Assembly: GCF_008728515.1 (NCBI RefSeq)
Contig: NC_044996.1
Span: 105,735,467 to 105,799,466, forward strand
Origin: Papio anubis
Lineage: Eukaryota; Chordata; Mammalia; Primates; Cercopithecidae
Direction of reading: 5' to 3'
DNA: 64,000 nucleotides
How positions within the stretch are numbered: position 1 is the stretch's first letter; every line of letters starts with the position of its first letter. The translations under genes and the position numbers were made by a program. Of the stretch, positions 10,612 to 20,877 are shown piece by piece. The notes under the pieces were generated by a model, which was not told where the DNA came from, made no database searches, and was given only the letters and a program-made list of their open reading frames with translations.

Positions 10612-11227
10612 TTTCTTAAAAATTGAAGTGTAACTTATATATCATAAAGTGCACTAGTCTTAAGTGTACAACTCAATAAAATTTTACATACGTCTAGATT
10701 CATGCAATCAGCCCCAGATCAAAACATAGAACATTTCCAGCCATCTAGAAGGTTCCCTCTTGCCCCTTCTCAGTCAATACTACCCTCTGCCTCCTTAACC
10801 ACGATCCTGAGTTCTATCATCATTGATTGGTTCTGTCTGCTCTAGAACTTCATGTAAATTCAATCGGAACATACATACTCATATGTGCCTGGCCTTTTTT
10901 TCAGTCAGTATATCTGTGAAGTCCATCTACATTGTTGCGTGTATCAGTAGTTTTTTGTTTTTTTTTTTTCTTATTGCTAGGTGGTATTCCATTGTATGAA
11001 TACACAACAATTTACTTATCCATTCTACCTTTGATAGAAATTTGTGTTGTTTCCTTTTTTTTCTCTCTCTCTCTTATGAATAAAGTTGCTGCAAATGTTT
11101 ATGTACATGACTCCGTGTGGCCATATGAACTCATTTCTCTTGGGTATTTCTGGGAGAGGAATTCCTGTGTTAGAACATCTGTACATGTTTAATTTTAGTT
11201 TCAATTACATTTAAAAAGATTTATTCA
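10612..11227 (-). mobile_element. L1M relic
   Basis: Inverted old L1: near 10970 GGTGGTATTCCATTGTATGA, then TTATGAATAAAGTTGCTGCA and CATTTCTCTTGGGTATTTCT, which are well-known L1 3' ORF2 or UTR stretches. A pyrimidine run (11054-11074) interrupts it. An Alu lies at its right edge. Confidence 0.8.
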
Positions 11228-11520
11228 GGGCTGGGCCCAGTGGCTTACACCTGTAATCCCAGCAGTTTGGGAGGCCAAGGCGGGCAGATCACTTGAGGTC
11301 AGGAGTTTGAGACCAGCCTGGCCAAAGTGGTGAAACCCCATCTTTTCTAAAAACATAAAAATTAGCTGGGTTAGGTGATGCTTGCCTGTAATCCCAGCTA
11401 CTTGGGAGGCTGAGGCATGAGAATCTTTTGAACCTGGGAGGCGGAGGCTGCATGAGCCAAGGTCATGCCACTGTACTCCAGCCTGGGTGGCAGAGAGAGA
11501 CTCTGTACAAAAAAAAAAAA
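11228..11520 (+). mobile_element. AluS
   Basis: Full-length Alu with a GGCTGGGCCCAGTGGCTTAC start and poly(A) end. TSD AAGATTTATTC lies on both sides (about 11217 and 11519). Confidence 0.93.
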
Positions 11521-11636
11521 GATTTATTCTGTAAAGAATGAGGCCTTAGATAGAGCAGTATGTGATACAGTTGCTCCGTGAACAAGAGTTCCCCCAAACT
11601 TGCCTTCCAAGGCAGCAGGAATCCCAACACTGCAGA

Positions 11637-11765
11637 ATTTTTTTTGAGATGGGTGTCTCACTATATTGCGCAGGCTGGCCTCAAACTCCTGGGCTCAAGA
11701 GATTCTCCTGCCTTAACCTCCCAAGTAGCTGGTATTACAGGTGCATGCCACTTCACCCAACTAAA
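11637..11765 (-). mobile_element. FLAM-like Alu monomer
   Basis: One inverted Alu arm only: TTTTTTTGAGATGGGTGTC to GGTATTACAGGTGCATGCC. About 130 bp with T-run at the start, which suits a free monomer. Confidence 0.7.
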
Positions 11766-12263
11766 CACCAAGGTGGTTGGGTTTTAAAAAAAATATTGTT
11801 ATTATTAACTAGATTTTGTTTGCCAATCACGGCTTCTATTTTGGTCAGAGAAAGAGGCTTCAATGCAGAAGTGGATGAGGGTAAATCAGAAGAAAAATGA
11901 ACACAGGAAAGACCCTCCTAAGAGGGTTCAGAGGCCAGGCATGGGCTGCTGAGATGCTTTAGGACAGGATTAGACCAAGCCCAAGTGGCTGGCAGTTCCT
12001 GGAGAGGGAGACAGACTGGCTCCCGTTTCTCTGCCCCCTTCTTAGACTGCCCTACCCAGCAGCAAGTCCTTGAAGGTGACCACCTAGGGCTGACCAACCT
12101 GGCCTTCCTCTCCCTGTATGCATTTTTAATTAAGCAGGTGGCATTCACAGCTCACTTGCCTTTTAATGTAAACCCCAACCCTAGGGCCTCCAATTAAGTA
12201 AAAGCTTTATACCTGGCACCTTCTTAATCAGGACAGTTGGTGCCAGGCAGGTTTTTCTGGAGT
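11766..12263. other. Unique sequence, nothing recognised
   Basis: Nearly 500 bp without a named repeat or coding frame. Confidence 0.4.
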
Positions 12264-12458
12264 TGTGGCTCTCCAAGTGCGGTGCCTGGAAGAGCAACAT
12301 CAGCATCACCTGGGAACTGGTCAGAAATGCCCATTCCTGGGCCCTACCCGAGGCCTCAGAATCAGAAGTTGTGGGGTGGGGCCCAGCAATGGGTGTTTTA
12401 ACAAGCCTACCCCAACCTCCGGAGGATTCTGATGCACATCAAAGTTAGACAACCACCG
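12264..12458 (+). mobile_element. MER5A-like DNA transposon, near full length
   Basis: GTGGCTCTCCAAGTGCGG start, CATCAGCATCACCTGGGAAC, CCTCAGAATCAGAAGTTGTG, GGGTGTTTTAACAAGCC, and GATGCACATCAAAGTTAGAC near the end. Length about 195 bp matches MER5A. It encodes no protein; such elements were mobilised by hAT-Charlie transposase. Confidence 0.85.
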
Positions 12459-12469
12459 AGCTACCCTGG

Positions 12470-12590
12470 TTTACAAACTGTCCTCACATCGGAATCATTT
12501 GGGGATTACAAAAAGGAAAAAACAAGTTCTGCCTGGTCTACCCTAGAGATGCTGATGTAATTGGTCTGGGTATGTAGATTTTAATTTTAT
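12470..12590 (+). mobile_element. Second MER5-like copy, part 1
   Basis: Adjacent to the previous copy: CTGTCCTCACATCGGAATC, CCCTAGAGATGCTGATGTAA, GTCTGGGTATGTAG. It resumes at 12914 with GGTATGTGGGTTTTTAAAGC after an Alu. Confidence 0.65.
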
Positions 12591-12623
12591 CTATCTATCT
12601 ATTTATTTATTTATTTATTTACC
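12588..12623. repeat. (TATC)n/(TTTA)n microsatellite
   Basis: About three TATC then five TTTA units, contiguous with the T-tail of the inverted Alu at 12628; probably a mutated Alu tail. Confidence 0.9.
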
Positions 12624-12627
12624 TATC

Positions 12628-12913
12628 TTGAGATAGAATCTCACTCTGTTATCCAGCCTGGAGTGCAGTGGTATGATCATATAGCTCACTGCAGCCTTGA
12701 CCTCCCGGGCTCAAGTGATCCTTCCACCTCAGCCTCCCAAGTAGCTGGGACTACAGGCGTGCACAACCATGCCTAGCTAATTTGTGAATTTTTTTCAGAG
12801 ATGGGGTTTCACCATATTGGCCAGGCTGGTCTTGAACTCGTGAGTTCAAGCAATCCTCCTGCCTCGGTCTCCCAAAGTGCTAGAATTATAGGCATGAACC
12901 ACTGCACCTGGCT
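12628..12913 (-). mobile_element. AluJ/S inserted in MER5-like element
   Basis: Inverted dimeric Alu from TTGAGATAGAATCTCACTC to GAACCACTGCACCTGGCT. Mixed J and S diagnostic bases. Flanking GGTATGTAGATTTT and GGTATGTGGGTTTTTAA look like a diverged TSD. Confidence 0.87.
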
Positions 12914-12965
12914 GGTATGTGGGTTTTTAAAGCTCCCAAGGTGATACCAGTATGGAATCAAAGTT
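12914..12965 (+). mobile_element. Second MER5-like copy, part 2
   Basis: GGTTTTTAAAGCTCCCAAGG then TGATACCAG, the usual MER5 3' section. Confidence 0.6.
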
Positions 12966-13039
12966 TGCCAAGATGGAAAGCCTTCCATCTAGGAGAAGAC
13001 GTTTTTGCTCTATTATCTTTCTGCCAAAGTCTCCTAACC

Positions 13040-13300
13040 TCTGAGGTTCCCCCTCTGTTCCTATGGTCCTGGTTTGATGCCTCGAAGATTTGGACCCCAT
13101 GTTTTGTGTTGGAACCAGCTCCTACCTGCACACCACAGCAGAAGGTGTGCATCTCAGCAATGTCATATTAGTGGCTTGAAGTCAGCTGTGGTGGGAATCT
13201 TTACACCACAGGAACAGGCAAATGCTACCAGTCAGAGCTATTAGACCCTAGAGAACGTTTTGTCAGTTGTTCACCAGCTCACCACAGGGCAGGTAACCTC
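13040..13300 (+). repeat. Unnamed interspersed repeat D, copy 1
   Basis: Related to 16700-16925: both carry GTCATATTAGTGGCTT / GACATCACATTGGTAGCTT, TTTACACCACxGxAA, GCAAxTGCTAC, and GTTCACxAGCTCAC, in order. Family unknown to me. Confidence 0.5.
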
Positions 13301-13435
13301 CTTGGGTTGCTCAGCCTAAGTCAGGGCTTACGCTGGGCAACACTTACTCCCCAGGCCAGGAGGACTAATACAAATGAGAGATGTGTAAATGATGCAAATG
13401 GTGAGTTAGTTTTCAGGAGCAAAATATGAGTAAAA

Positions 13436-14245
13436 TATGGTGACGGGGCTAGCTATATAATTTGGGGGACCCAGTACAAAATGAAAGTTCAGGGATCCCT
13501 GCTCAAAATGCAGGGGGAAAACGTGCCATTAAAGGTACTAAAATATAAAACATTCTCCTTTCTTCTGCGGTCTCTCTCTCAACCAGTACTTGCTACCTAA
13601 TGGCATATTCCTTTGGGTATGGGATACTCCTGGTGCAAGTGAGGACCCTCAAAAGTGCTTGGGGGTCCTGCCTTATGATTCTGCACTTACCCTGCCACTT
13701 GCCGGGTCCCTCCTTTCTCCAGCCAGACCTGCAGGCCTTGATGTCGGGGCAGGAAAGTCAATTTCCCCTTCTCAGAGGAATGCTGCCCCCACCCATAGGG
13801 GATGGGTTAACCCTTAAGAGATGGCAACCTCATGGCTAGGATAGGAGCAGGTGAAGGGCTTGCTCCAGGCCAAGTGGCCTGCTGGATGCCAATTCTGGGG
13901 CTGCCACTCTGACCCTCCCCCAGGGGGAGAGAGCCCCAGTGGTTGCAGGGTGGGTACACAGGGAGGGAGAGGCTGGGCAGGGTCAGGGCACCAGGGGGTG
14001 GGGAGCAGGCTGCCAAAAACCTATCCTAAGGAGGCTGGGAAGTGCAAGAGGTGGGATCCTGTATGAGCCAAGGCTCCAGGCTTCCGGATAATGTTCCATT
14101 GCCCCATCAGACTTCACTTACAAAAGAGAGAATGATTCACCACAGGACATTAAACCCCAAGTACCAGACCTTTCTGAGCGTCGGAGTGCTGTGTGACTGC
14201 ACTGTTGGCCTGCCCACAGAGCTGGTCCTGCACAGTCTTATGGCT
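13436..14245 (+). repeat. Unnamed interspersed repeat C, copy 1
   Basis: The left end (GGGCTAGCTATATAATTTGGG, CCATTAAAGGTACTA) resembles 33745-33850, and the right end shares an exact 20-mer, CATCAGACTTCACTTACAAA (14105-14124), and GCTGTGTGACTGCxC with 35455-35760. The centre (13590-14090) is less clearly part of it. Confidence 0.5.
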
Positions 14246-14270
14246 AATGCTCAAAAGGTTTAGTTTTGCA

Positions 14271-14298
14271 AGACTTGCTCCTGGCTGGGAGCAAGTCT
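14271..14298. repeat. Perfect 11-bp hairpin
   Basis: AGACTTGCTCC (14271-14281) and its exact complement GGAGCAAGTCT (14288-14298) enclose a 6-nt loop. No T-run follows and no function is assigned. Confidence 0.85.
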
Positions 14299-16168
14299 CT
14301 CTCCTATGCCTATTTCTCCCCAGTATTTGTCCTCCAGCTTGGAGTGCCAACCCTCCTAGCTGAACACCCATCATGGGCAGCGGGGATCCAAGGGAATAGA
14401 TTCAACTCACGCCTGCACAAAAGTAGGACACGATGTAGCCATTATTGATTTTCCTATAAAGAGTGAACTTTCTATTAAAACAATCACATAAATTACTTAA
14501 CTAAACCCCACATAGCAGTCTATGGTTGTATATAACTAAGAGAGACAAGCTCAAGTAAGCCTTTGAAAAGGGACTAGAGAGCCCATACCTTGTGCCACAT
14601 GACTTGAGAGCTTTAAGGTCACAACTTAACTTAATAAATCTGTTCTCTCTCTCTCTCTCTCTCTCTCTCGAGCTTTGGGATTATACATACTCCTATCCCT
14701 TCTGTCTCTGCAACTGCTTTCCTGGCAGTTTGGACATCAGAAGCCACTTTATTTGAAATTAGGGCATCCTCAATTCCATCCTAGTGATCTACTCACACCT
14801 TTGTCACCCTTTTGTTTTTTACAAAGAGCAATAGCTGCCCCTGGCGCCTAGGGGCTTTCTCAGGTGCAGGCTGTCCCCACTGTATTTTTTTCTGCCTTAA
14901 TCAGAAAGGAATTGGGCTGGGTTGGAGTGGGGGCCAAATAGCGAAATGCTACTCATTTCCAAGATGTTGCATAAACTCGAGACAGCAGCTCCTCGGAAAC
15001 TATGCTCTAAACTTCATTCAGTAACTCATTCCACCACTGTTTCCTGGCCTGGGTAGAAAAGTGATTTTTGCCTTGAATGGCTAATTATTATTGGGTAAAT
15101 AGCCAACGCTCCTAGCAGCTTAAAGCCTGCTTCAGGTCTTTTGGATTTTAAAAGGGATTGTTACCACTTGTCCTCTAAACATTTAAAATTACAGTACATT
15201 TGAAAGAAAGAAAATGGGTTTTTATAAACAATAAGTTATACAGGAGTTCTTTTGAGTGTGTGCTTTCTTTTTTGGAGACCCTGGTATGAAAAGAAAAGCT
15301 GTTTCCTTCTGCCCAGGAGGAGGGTGAAAGCCTGACTCTATTGACCTCAGAGAGCCTGTTAGCATCTCTGCCTTTTGTCTCTGGCTGTCTTGGGTGGAGG
15401 GCGACTGTGCATGGGGTTAATTGCCCAGTCGTAACTCCAGTCGTTAAAATTCAAGAGGTGCGCTCTTGTAAGACACTTGAGGTAGATGAACTGTCCTGTA
15501 ACTTTTTATATATGGCACCCCAGTCCCCCACCCCTTCATGTTCCCACACTACTGTTGGCCTAAGCCAATTAGAACTTCCTAAGGAGGCCAGGCCATATCT
15601 CTTAGCTCGAGCTCCGCTGGGAGGCCCCAGCCATGTCCCATCTGGTCCTGAGTTAATTCTTGATCCAGCCATCAAGTGTTTGTTTTCTTTAGTTAAAAAA
15701 TAAAACCACCTCCTTCTTTCCCTGTATGCACAGAACCAATTTAAATTGAGATCCTTGTTTTTTTTGTTATCATTTTTTTTTCTCTTTTCCAGTGTCTTTC
15801 ACGCTCTTTTTTGAAGGGGGCTGGCTCCTTTTGAAGTTTATCTTTGGTTCAATAATTCACAGTGGTTGAGCCTGAGGATTTTTCCCTAACTAAATATAAA
15901 CAAAAGCTCCCCTCCCCTGCAAAAAAAGGAAGGACTCGAAAGATTCTCTCCTTCACACTGATCAGCAAGTGGCCTCCTATTGGCTCTTGTCACTTGGTGT
16001 CCTCCATTTCCCTGGTGTTGCCATCTTGCAAACATTTGGGGGAAAATGGAGAATGATGAAACTTAATCTGCCAGCACCTCGGGAGTGCAGCGTTGGAGTC
16101 GGTTTCCCATCTGTGGGGAAGCTCTAATTTCACTGGCTGTGTTCCTTCCATCAGTCAGGGCTGCAACC
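14299..16168. other. Alu-free unique block
   Basis: About 1.9 kb in which I recognise no interspersed element, apart from a (CT)n run at about 14645-14669. The part at 15040-15260 is AT-rich with TAATTATTATTGGGTAAATA-type homeobox-like strings; it is the sort of block to test for conservation. No coding frame of note. Confidence 0.45.
14645..14669. repeat. (CT)n microsatellite
   Basis: About twelve uninterrupted CT units. Confidence 0.95.
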
Positions 16169-16185
16169 CACACAGATCAGTTTCT

Positions 16186-16500
16186 CTCTCTCTCTCTCTT
16201 TTTTTTTTTTTTTTTTGGAGACGGAGTCTCGCTCTGTCGCCCAGGCTGGAGTGAAGTGGCACGATCTTGGTTCACTGCAGCCTCTGCCTCCCGGGTTCAA
16301 GTGATTCTCCTGGCTCAGCCTCCTGCGAAGCTGGGACTACAGGCGCGTGCCACCAGGCCCAGGCTAATTTTTTATATTTTTAGTAAAGACAGGATTTCAC
16401 CGTGTTAGCCAGGATGGTCTCAATCTCCCGACCTTGTGATCCACCTGCCTGGGCCTCCCAAAGTGCTGGGATTACAGGCATAAGCCACTGCGCCAGGTCT
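16186..16500 (-). mobile_element. AluS with exact 17-bp TSD
   Basis: Inverted full-length Alu. TSD CACACAGATCAGTTTCT is exact at 16169-16185 and 16501-16517. The tail is (CT)n followed by T18. Confidence 0.95.
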
Positions 16501-16699
16501 CACACAGATCAGTTTCTTAGCACTGAGAAAGAAGCCGGCATAACCCACAGAGTAAAGTGGTAAGGCAGCTGTCAACGGGGCAATGTGAAACAAGAGTGGG
16601 AAATTCTGCTTTACTTAAATTGGAACAAACAAGGCATCCTAAGTCCTTCTCTCACTTCCATCTCCTCTCCCCATTGCCTCGGACATAAACTGGATATGA

Positions 16700-16925
16700 T
16701 CTGTTAGTGGTGGTGTGCTGGAGCTGGTTTGTACCGAATTATGAAAGCCAATTTTACATAGCTCTTTCCAACTCTCAGTTCAGTGACATCACATTGGTAG
16801 CTTAAAATTAGCCACCATGAGAGTATTTACACCACTGAAATTGGCAACTGCTACACGTCAGGGTTTTTCTTCTTTTTGAGGGGTGGGGGCGGTTCACTAG
16901 CTCACTATCGACTGTCAGTGCTTGG
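16700..16925 (+). repeat. Unnamed interspersed repeat D, copy 2
   Basis: Shares ordered motifs with 13040-13300 (see there): TTGGTAGCTTAAAATTAGCC, GTATTTACACCACTGAAATT, GGCAACTGCTACACGTCAG. Confidence 0.5.
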
Positions 16926-16934
16926 CTACCACCT

Positions 16935-17490
16935 CCATCTGTGTGCCTTCCTGAAGAGCAGAAGCTAAAACACCACTTTCCCCAGACTCCCTCGCAACTA
17001 GGGTTCAGGATGCAGAATAGTTTCTACCAAGTAGAGGTGTGTGCTGTGACTGACAGAGATTTGGGGGGTGGAAGTGAGGTGGAGGTCATATTTCTGTACC
17101 TTTGGCTGGCCTTCTGAATGCAAGCAAGGTTGTAGAGATGTGGAATTTTCTGTGGTAGTAGTCCAATGTCCAGTTTTGTAGGTGGTGAGATGCGGTGGCA
17201 GCAGCCAGGCTCTGCACTCCAGTTTCCTAAACTGGGTACCAGCAGCTTTTTGGTCCTTAGATTATGGCTCTGGCTATGTTCTTGAACTCCTTAGTCCCAT
17301 TGGCAACTTCTGATTCCCAGTTTTCTGACTGTGGCTGAGGGAGTGGCTCCCCTGGAGGGTCAGTCCTGGGGGTCATTTCTGGAGGGCCAGCCTAAGTGTC
17401 TTCTCCACAGCTCTTTCATTGATGTGGTTAACATTTAATTCCCTGTATTAAATTGCTTTCTGTTGAAATACCCAAAGTGGGGCCAGTTCA
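16935..17490 (+). repeat. Possible old LTR-like repeat
   Basis: The right end, TTAATTCCCTGTATTAAATT then GCTTTCTGTTGAAATACCC, is a tail I associate with interspersed LTR-type repeats; the left part (CCCCAGACTCCCTCGCAACT) fits such an element. Weak assignment, family not named. Confidence 0.35.
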
Positions 17491-17559
17491 GTTCCCTGCA
17501 ATGAACTCTGCCATTACTCTCTTTCTGGATTCGGCTCCTGCCACACCCTCTGATAGAAT

Positions 17560-17710
17560 GTTCTTTTTGGGTACACACACAAAAAAAATCATTTCTCTTG
17601 ATAGATTATAAATCTCTTGAGGACAAAGATCAGTGGTACGAGCCTTTCTCACAGTGTAACACACAAGGGATGCTCAATAAATAACTGGATGCACAAATGA
17701 GTGAATTGAT
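17560..17710 (+). mobile_element. L2 LINE, 3' end
   Basis: GATTATAAATCTCTTGAGGAC, then GGATGCTCAATAAATAACTG, and GAATGAGTGAATTG-like end, typical of the L2 terminus. Confidence 0.65.
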
Positions 17711-17779
17711 AAATGGATGCATGAATGATACCAGAGTATTATCAGATCTCTGACTCCAAGTTTATGTCCAGTTCTGCTC

Positions 17780-17949
17780 TGAGCCCCTCTCCTCGCATCT
17801 ACCAGCCCTAGGCTCAAACTCTAACTCTGTACACATTTTGTGACATTGAAAAAGCTACTCTGTAAGCAGTTTCCTCATCTGTAAAATGGGGCCAGTGTTA
17901 ATGATACCTAGTTTTTCAGGATTATTGGAAGGATTAAAACCACACAATT
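17780..17949 (+). mobile_element. MIR SINE
   Basis: CAGTTTCCTCATCTGTAAAA TGGGG is preserved exactly, followed by AATGATACCTAG and GGATTATTGGAAGGATTAAA. Confidence 0.85.
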
Positions 17950-18267
17950 GGCCAGGCATGGTGGCTCACACCTGTGATCCCACCACTTTGGGAGGCTGAG
18001 GCAGGAGGATCACCTGAGGTCAGGGGTTCGAGACTAGCCTGGCCAACATGGTAAAACCCTGTCTCTACTAAAAGTACAAAAATTAGCTGGGTGTGGTGGC
18101 ACATGTCTGTAATCCCAGCTACTCAGGAGGTTGAGGCAGGAGAATCTCTTGAACCCAGGAGACAGAGGTTGCAGTGAGTCAAGATTATGTCACTGCACTC
18201 CAGCCAGGATGACAGAGCGAGACTCCCCCTGCCCCCCGCCACTCCACAAAACAAAACAAAACAAAAC
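17950..18267 (+). mobile_element. AluS with (ACAAA)n tail
   Basis: Full-length Alu from GGCCAGGCATGGTGGCTCAC; the tail is CCCCCTGCCCCCCGCC followed by (ACAAA)n. A short TSD, ACACAATT, brackets it next to the MIR. Confidence 0.92.
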
Positions 18268-18334
18268 ACAATTTGAGGTTCTTGCCCCAGCCACTTTTCA
18301 TTTGCCCAGCTCAGGGCCAGGTACTGGAGTGTAC

Positions 18335-18518
18335 TGCCTGAAGTTAGGTGGCCACCTGTGTGAATCCTGCCTCTTTTTCCCACTTGCTTTGGGTCCTGGG
18401 GCAAGTTAAGTTACCTATCTGAATGTCAATTTCCTCATCTTTAAAAGGAGTGAAAACATATCCCTTCCTCACTCAGATGCTGTAGGATTCAAAATGTTCA
18501 TGTGTATATAGTATTTTT
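18335..18518 (+). mobile_element. Second MIR SINE (split by Alu monomer)
   Basis: GGTCCTGGGGCAAGTTAAGT, CAATTTCCTCATCTTTAAAA, then TGCTGTAGGATTC. After the Alu arm the MIR end continues at about 18673-18725 (GACACCTACTAGCTGCTCAA). Confidence 0.7.
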
Positions 18519-18653
18519 AAATTTTTACTCTTGGTAAAGAGGGAGTCTTGCTGTGTTGCCCAGGCTGATCTCGATCTCCTGGACTCAAGTGATCCTCCTG
18601 CCTTGGCCTCCCAAAGTGCTAGGATTATAGGTGAGAGCCACCACACCTGGCCT
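18519..18653 (-). mobile_element. Alu monomer (FLAM-like)
   Basis: Single inverted arm with a TSD of about 18 bp: TGTGTATATAGTATTTTT (18501-18518) and TATGTATATATAGTATTTT (18654-18672). Confidence 0.75.
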
Positions 18654-18725
18654 TATGTATATATAGTATTTTGTGTGTTTGTGTCATCACTATCATGTAG
18701 TCTCTGACACCTACTAGCTGCTCAA

Positions 18726-19316
18726 TGGAAGTGAATTCCATTGACCAAAGTCTTTCCTATCTTGGGGAGATAGAGAACCTAGTTATTTAGAGATGAGGTT
18801 TCAGGACCCCAAGAGTCCCTGTTGTTTTATGTTGTTTCAAGACATCCCTCTCCCGCAGAGCTGTCAATGCCCATAGGTACTGGCAGAGCTGTAGCACCAG
18901 GCTAAAGTTCCACAAGAACTTTTTTCCTGACAAAATCCTGGAAAAGTGAATGGGCAGGTAATTGAAAGACATGAGAAAGTTCCAGAAAGGGCAGGTGACA
19001 ATGAGTTAGGCTAAGCACATTGCTTTTTCTCTTGTTAACCTTTGAGTCAGCCTGGCTACTCACCTGAAGAGGTTAGAAAAATTAGGGGGTCAGGCTTCAC
19101 AAAGCTATTGGAGACCTGATGCTCTCTGGGAGTTATTTGGGAGAAATTTTCCTGCTGTTGGATTACCAGTAACCTAGCACAGGTTCACACCTGCATTTTT
19201 GTAAATGAGAGACTCATTTGGTACTTGTTTGACATTGTCTACCAAGTTTGACATCATCTACCAAGAGCCAGATGTGCTGCCCACAGGTTAGTGATATCAC
19301 CTCTTGTATCAGTTAA
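18726..19316. other. Unique sequence, nothing recognised
   Basis: About 590 bp upstream of the OOEP relic without a named repeat. Confidence 0.4.
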
Positions 19317-19327
19317 GAATGTTTCAG
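19317..19327 (+). repeat. Target-site duplication, left, of OOEP retrocopy
   Basis: GAATGTTTCAG, identical to 19896-19906. The preceding two bases (AA against AT) extend the match with one mismatch. Confidence 0.85.
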
Positions 19328-19895
19328 GTGGTTTCCGGTGCAGGAACTGAGAGACCCTTTGGTGTTCTACCTGGAGGCATGGCTGGCAGATGAGATCTTT
19401 GGCCCGGATCGAGCCATAATTCCAGAAATGGAGTGGATGATCCAGGCCCTGCTGACAGTAGGCATAGTGGACTCCGGGAACCTAGCAGAAATCACCGTTT
19501 TTGGTTGGCCCTGTGTATAGAATCGGGTGAAGAGGATGCTCCTGTGCCTGGCATGGTTTCACCGAGAACATTGTGCCCGAACTGAGAAGATGAAACACCT
19601 TGAGAACTTGAAGGCCTGTGCATCAGGACCCCATACTCTCCAACATCCTATTGCTTAGGATAACATAATTATTGTCAGGAGCATCTTGAGAACGTTCCTA
19701 CTTTTGCTGCTAAAGTTGAAGAGAAGCAAGTATAGCATTCCTAAATCCCTGCATTCCTTTTTCCTGTGTCTTGATGGATAGTGGTTTATTTTGTTGCAAG
19801 AGTGAGTTTGAGGAACTATTCTCATAAAGAAATGGCTATTTTGCCCAATGCATAAAGATCTTTGCACACTTACGATAAAACAAATATATATATAT
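19328..19895 (+). pseudogene. OOEP: Processed pseudogene of OOEP (oocyte expressed protein)
   Basis: OOEP is a small atypical KH-domain protein of the oocyte subcortical maternal complex. Here translation of 19329-19655 gives about 109 codons that read as OOEP from around residue 40 to its C terminus: PVQELRDPLVFYLEAWLAD early, FGPDRAIIPEMEW next, then DSGNLAEITVFG, MLLCLAWFHRE, and KMKHLENLKA near the end; the natural-position stop is TAG 19656-19658. The frame is kept throughout, but there is an in-frame TAG at 19518-19520 (where OOEP has Gln), one codon is missing relative to the human protein as I remember it, and the N terminus with ATG is gone. No intron is present. About 235 bp of probable 3' UTR follow, ending ACGATAAAACAAATATATAT. 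An 11-bp direct repeat, GAATGTTTCAG, lies at 19317-19327 and 19896-19906. These marks show L1-mediated retroposition with 5' truncation. It is not expected to make protein. No alignment was run. Confidence 0.92.
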
Positions 19896-19906
19896 GAATG
19901 TTTCAG
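19896..19906 (+). repeat. Target-site duplication, right, of OOEP retrocopy
   Basis: Second copy of GAATGTTTCAG, directly after an A/T-rich remnant of the poly(A) tail. Confidence 0.85.
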
Positions 19907-20377
19907 TTGCAGATGTGCAGATGATGGGAAAAACCTACCAAAGCTTCTTAGGCATGGAAGGGATTGTACAACACCCTTTCCACCCTCATCCTGTCCCCAG
20001 TGAATTACAAGTAAACAAGTAGAGTAGGGTCCTGGAGTGGCCTGAGTTAGCCCTGTGATGACATTACCAACCCAGTTTTCGGCTTTGCTCCCTTGGGCAG
20101 GCTCCCTGTCAAGCTCTCTGTGGCTGTCCCTGCTAGCTTCCAGCCCACCCATCATGGTCTTCAGATGGTGGTGCCTCCAGACCTATATCCAGGTAGTGCC
20201 CAATCCTGTGGAAGAGAAAACGTTCTTTCCCTCAATCCTGGGCAAACATGTTCTTCCATCTCATTGACTCTGATTGGATTACATGCCAATCCCTACACTA
20301 GTCACCACTGGCTTCAGGTGGACATCAGAAGCATCCATTGGCTTAAGACTCTCAGGGCCTCCCCCTAGGTCTGGGGG
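19907..20377. other. Unique sequence, nothing recognised
   Basis: About 470 bp between the OOEP relic and the MLT1 LTR, no repeat recognised. Confidence 0.4.
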
Positions 20378-20418
20378 TATGGCAGGCAGAATTTCTAAGA
20401 ATGGCCCCCAAGATCCCA
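20378..20418 (+). mobile_element. MLT1 LTR, left part (split by MST LTR)
   Basis: GGCAGAATTTCTAAGAATGG then CCCCCAAGATCCCA is the usual start of an MLT1-type MaLR LTR; it continues at 20878 with GATGCTCCTTCCTCCTTGGA. Confidence 0.6.
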
Positions 20419-20877
20419 TGTTATAGTTTGGATATGGATATATTTTGGATATAGATATAGTTTAATTGGCCCCTCTAAATCTCATGTGGAAATGTGACCC
20501 CAAGTGTTGGAGGTGGGGCCTGGTTGGGGGTGTCTGGGTCATGGGGCTGGATCTCTCATGAATGGTTGTGTTGGTGTTGTCCTCACTGTAATGAGTGAGT
20601 TCTTGCTTTCTGAGTTACCATGAGAGCTGGTTGTTGAATAAAGCCTGGCACCTCTACCCCGCCCCCCTTGCTTCCTCTTTTGTCACATGGTCTTGGCATA
20701 CCTTGGCTCCCCTTCATCTTCAGCCATGAGTGGAAGCAGCCTGAGGCCTCACCAGAGGCAGCTGCTGGAGCCATGCTTCTTGTACAGCCTGCAGAACTGC
20801 GAGCCAAACAAACCTCATTTCTTTATAAACTACCCAGCTTCAGGAATCCCTTTACGGCAATGCAAAAGAACTAAGAT
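20419..20877 (+). mobile_element. MaLR LTR (MST-like), nested in MLT1
   Basis: Solo LTR starting TGTTATAGTTTGGATATGG, with CTAAATCTCATGTGGAAATG, GTTGGAGGTGGGGCCTGG, GGGTCATGGGGCTGGATC, CTCATGAATGG, then CAGCCTGCAGAACTGCGAGC and ending AAAAGAACTAAGA. Length (about 459 bp) is near an MST LTR; no internal region follows. Confidence 0.9.

Noticed and set aside
19338..19520. OOEP-like frame as a functional short protein
   Set aside because: It has no ATG, is truncated at both ends of the KH-like domain by the 5' loss and the TAG, and shows retroposition marks.
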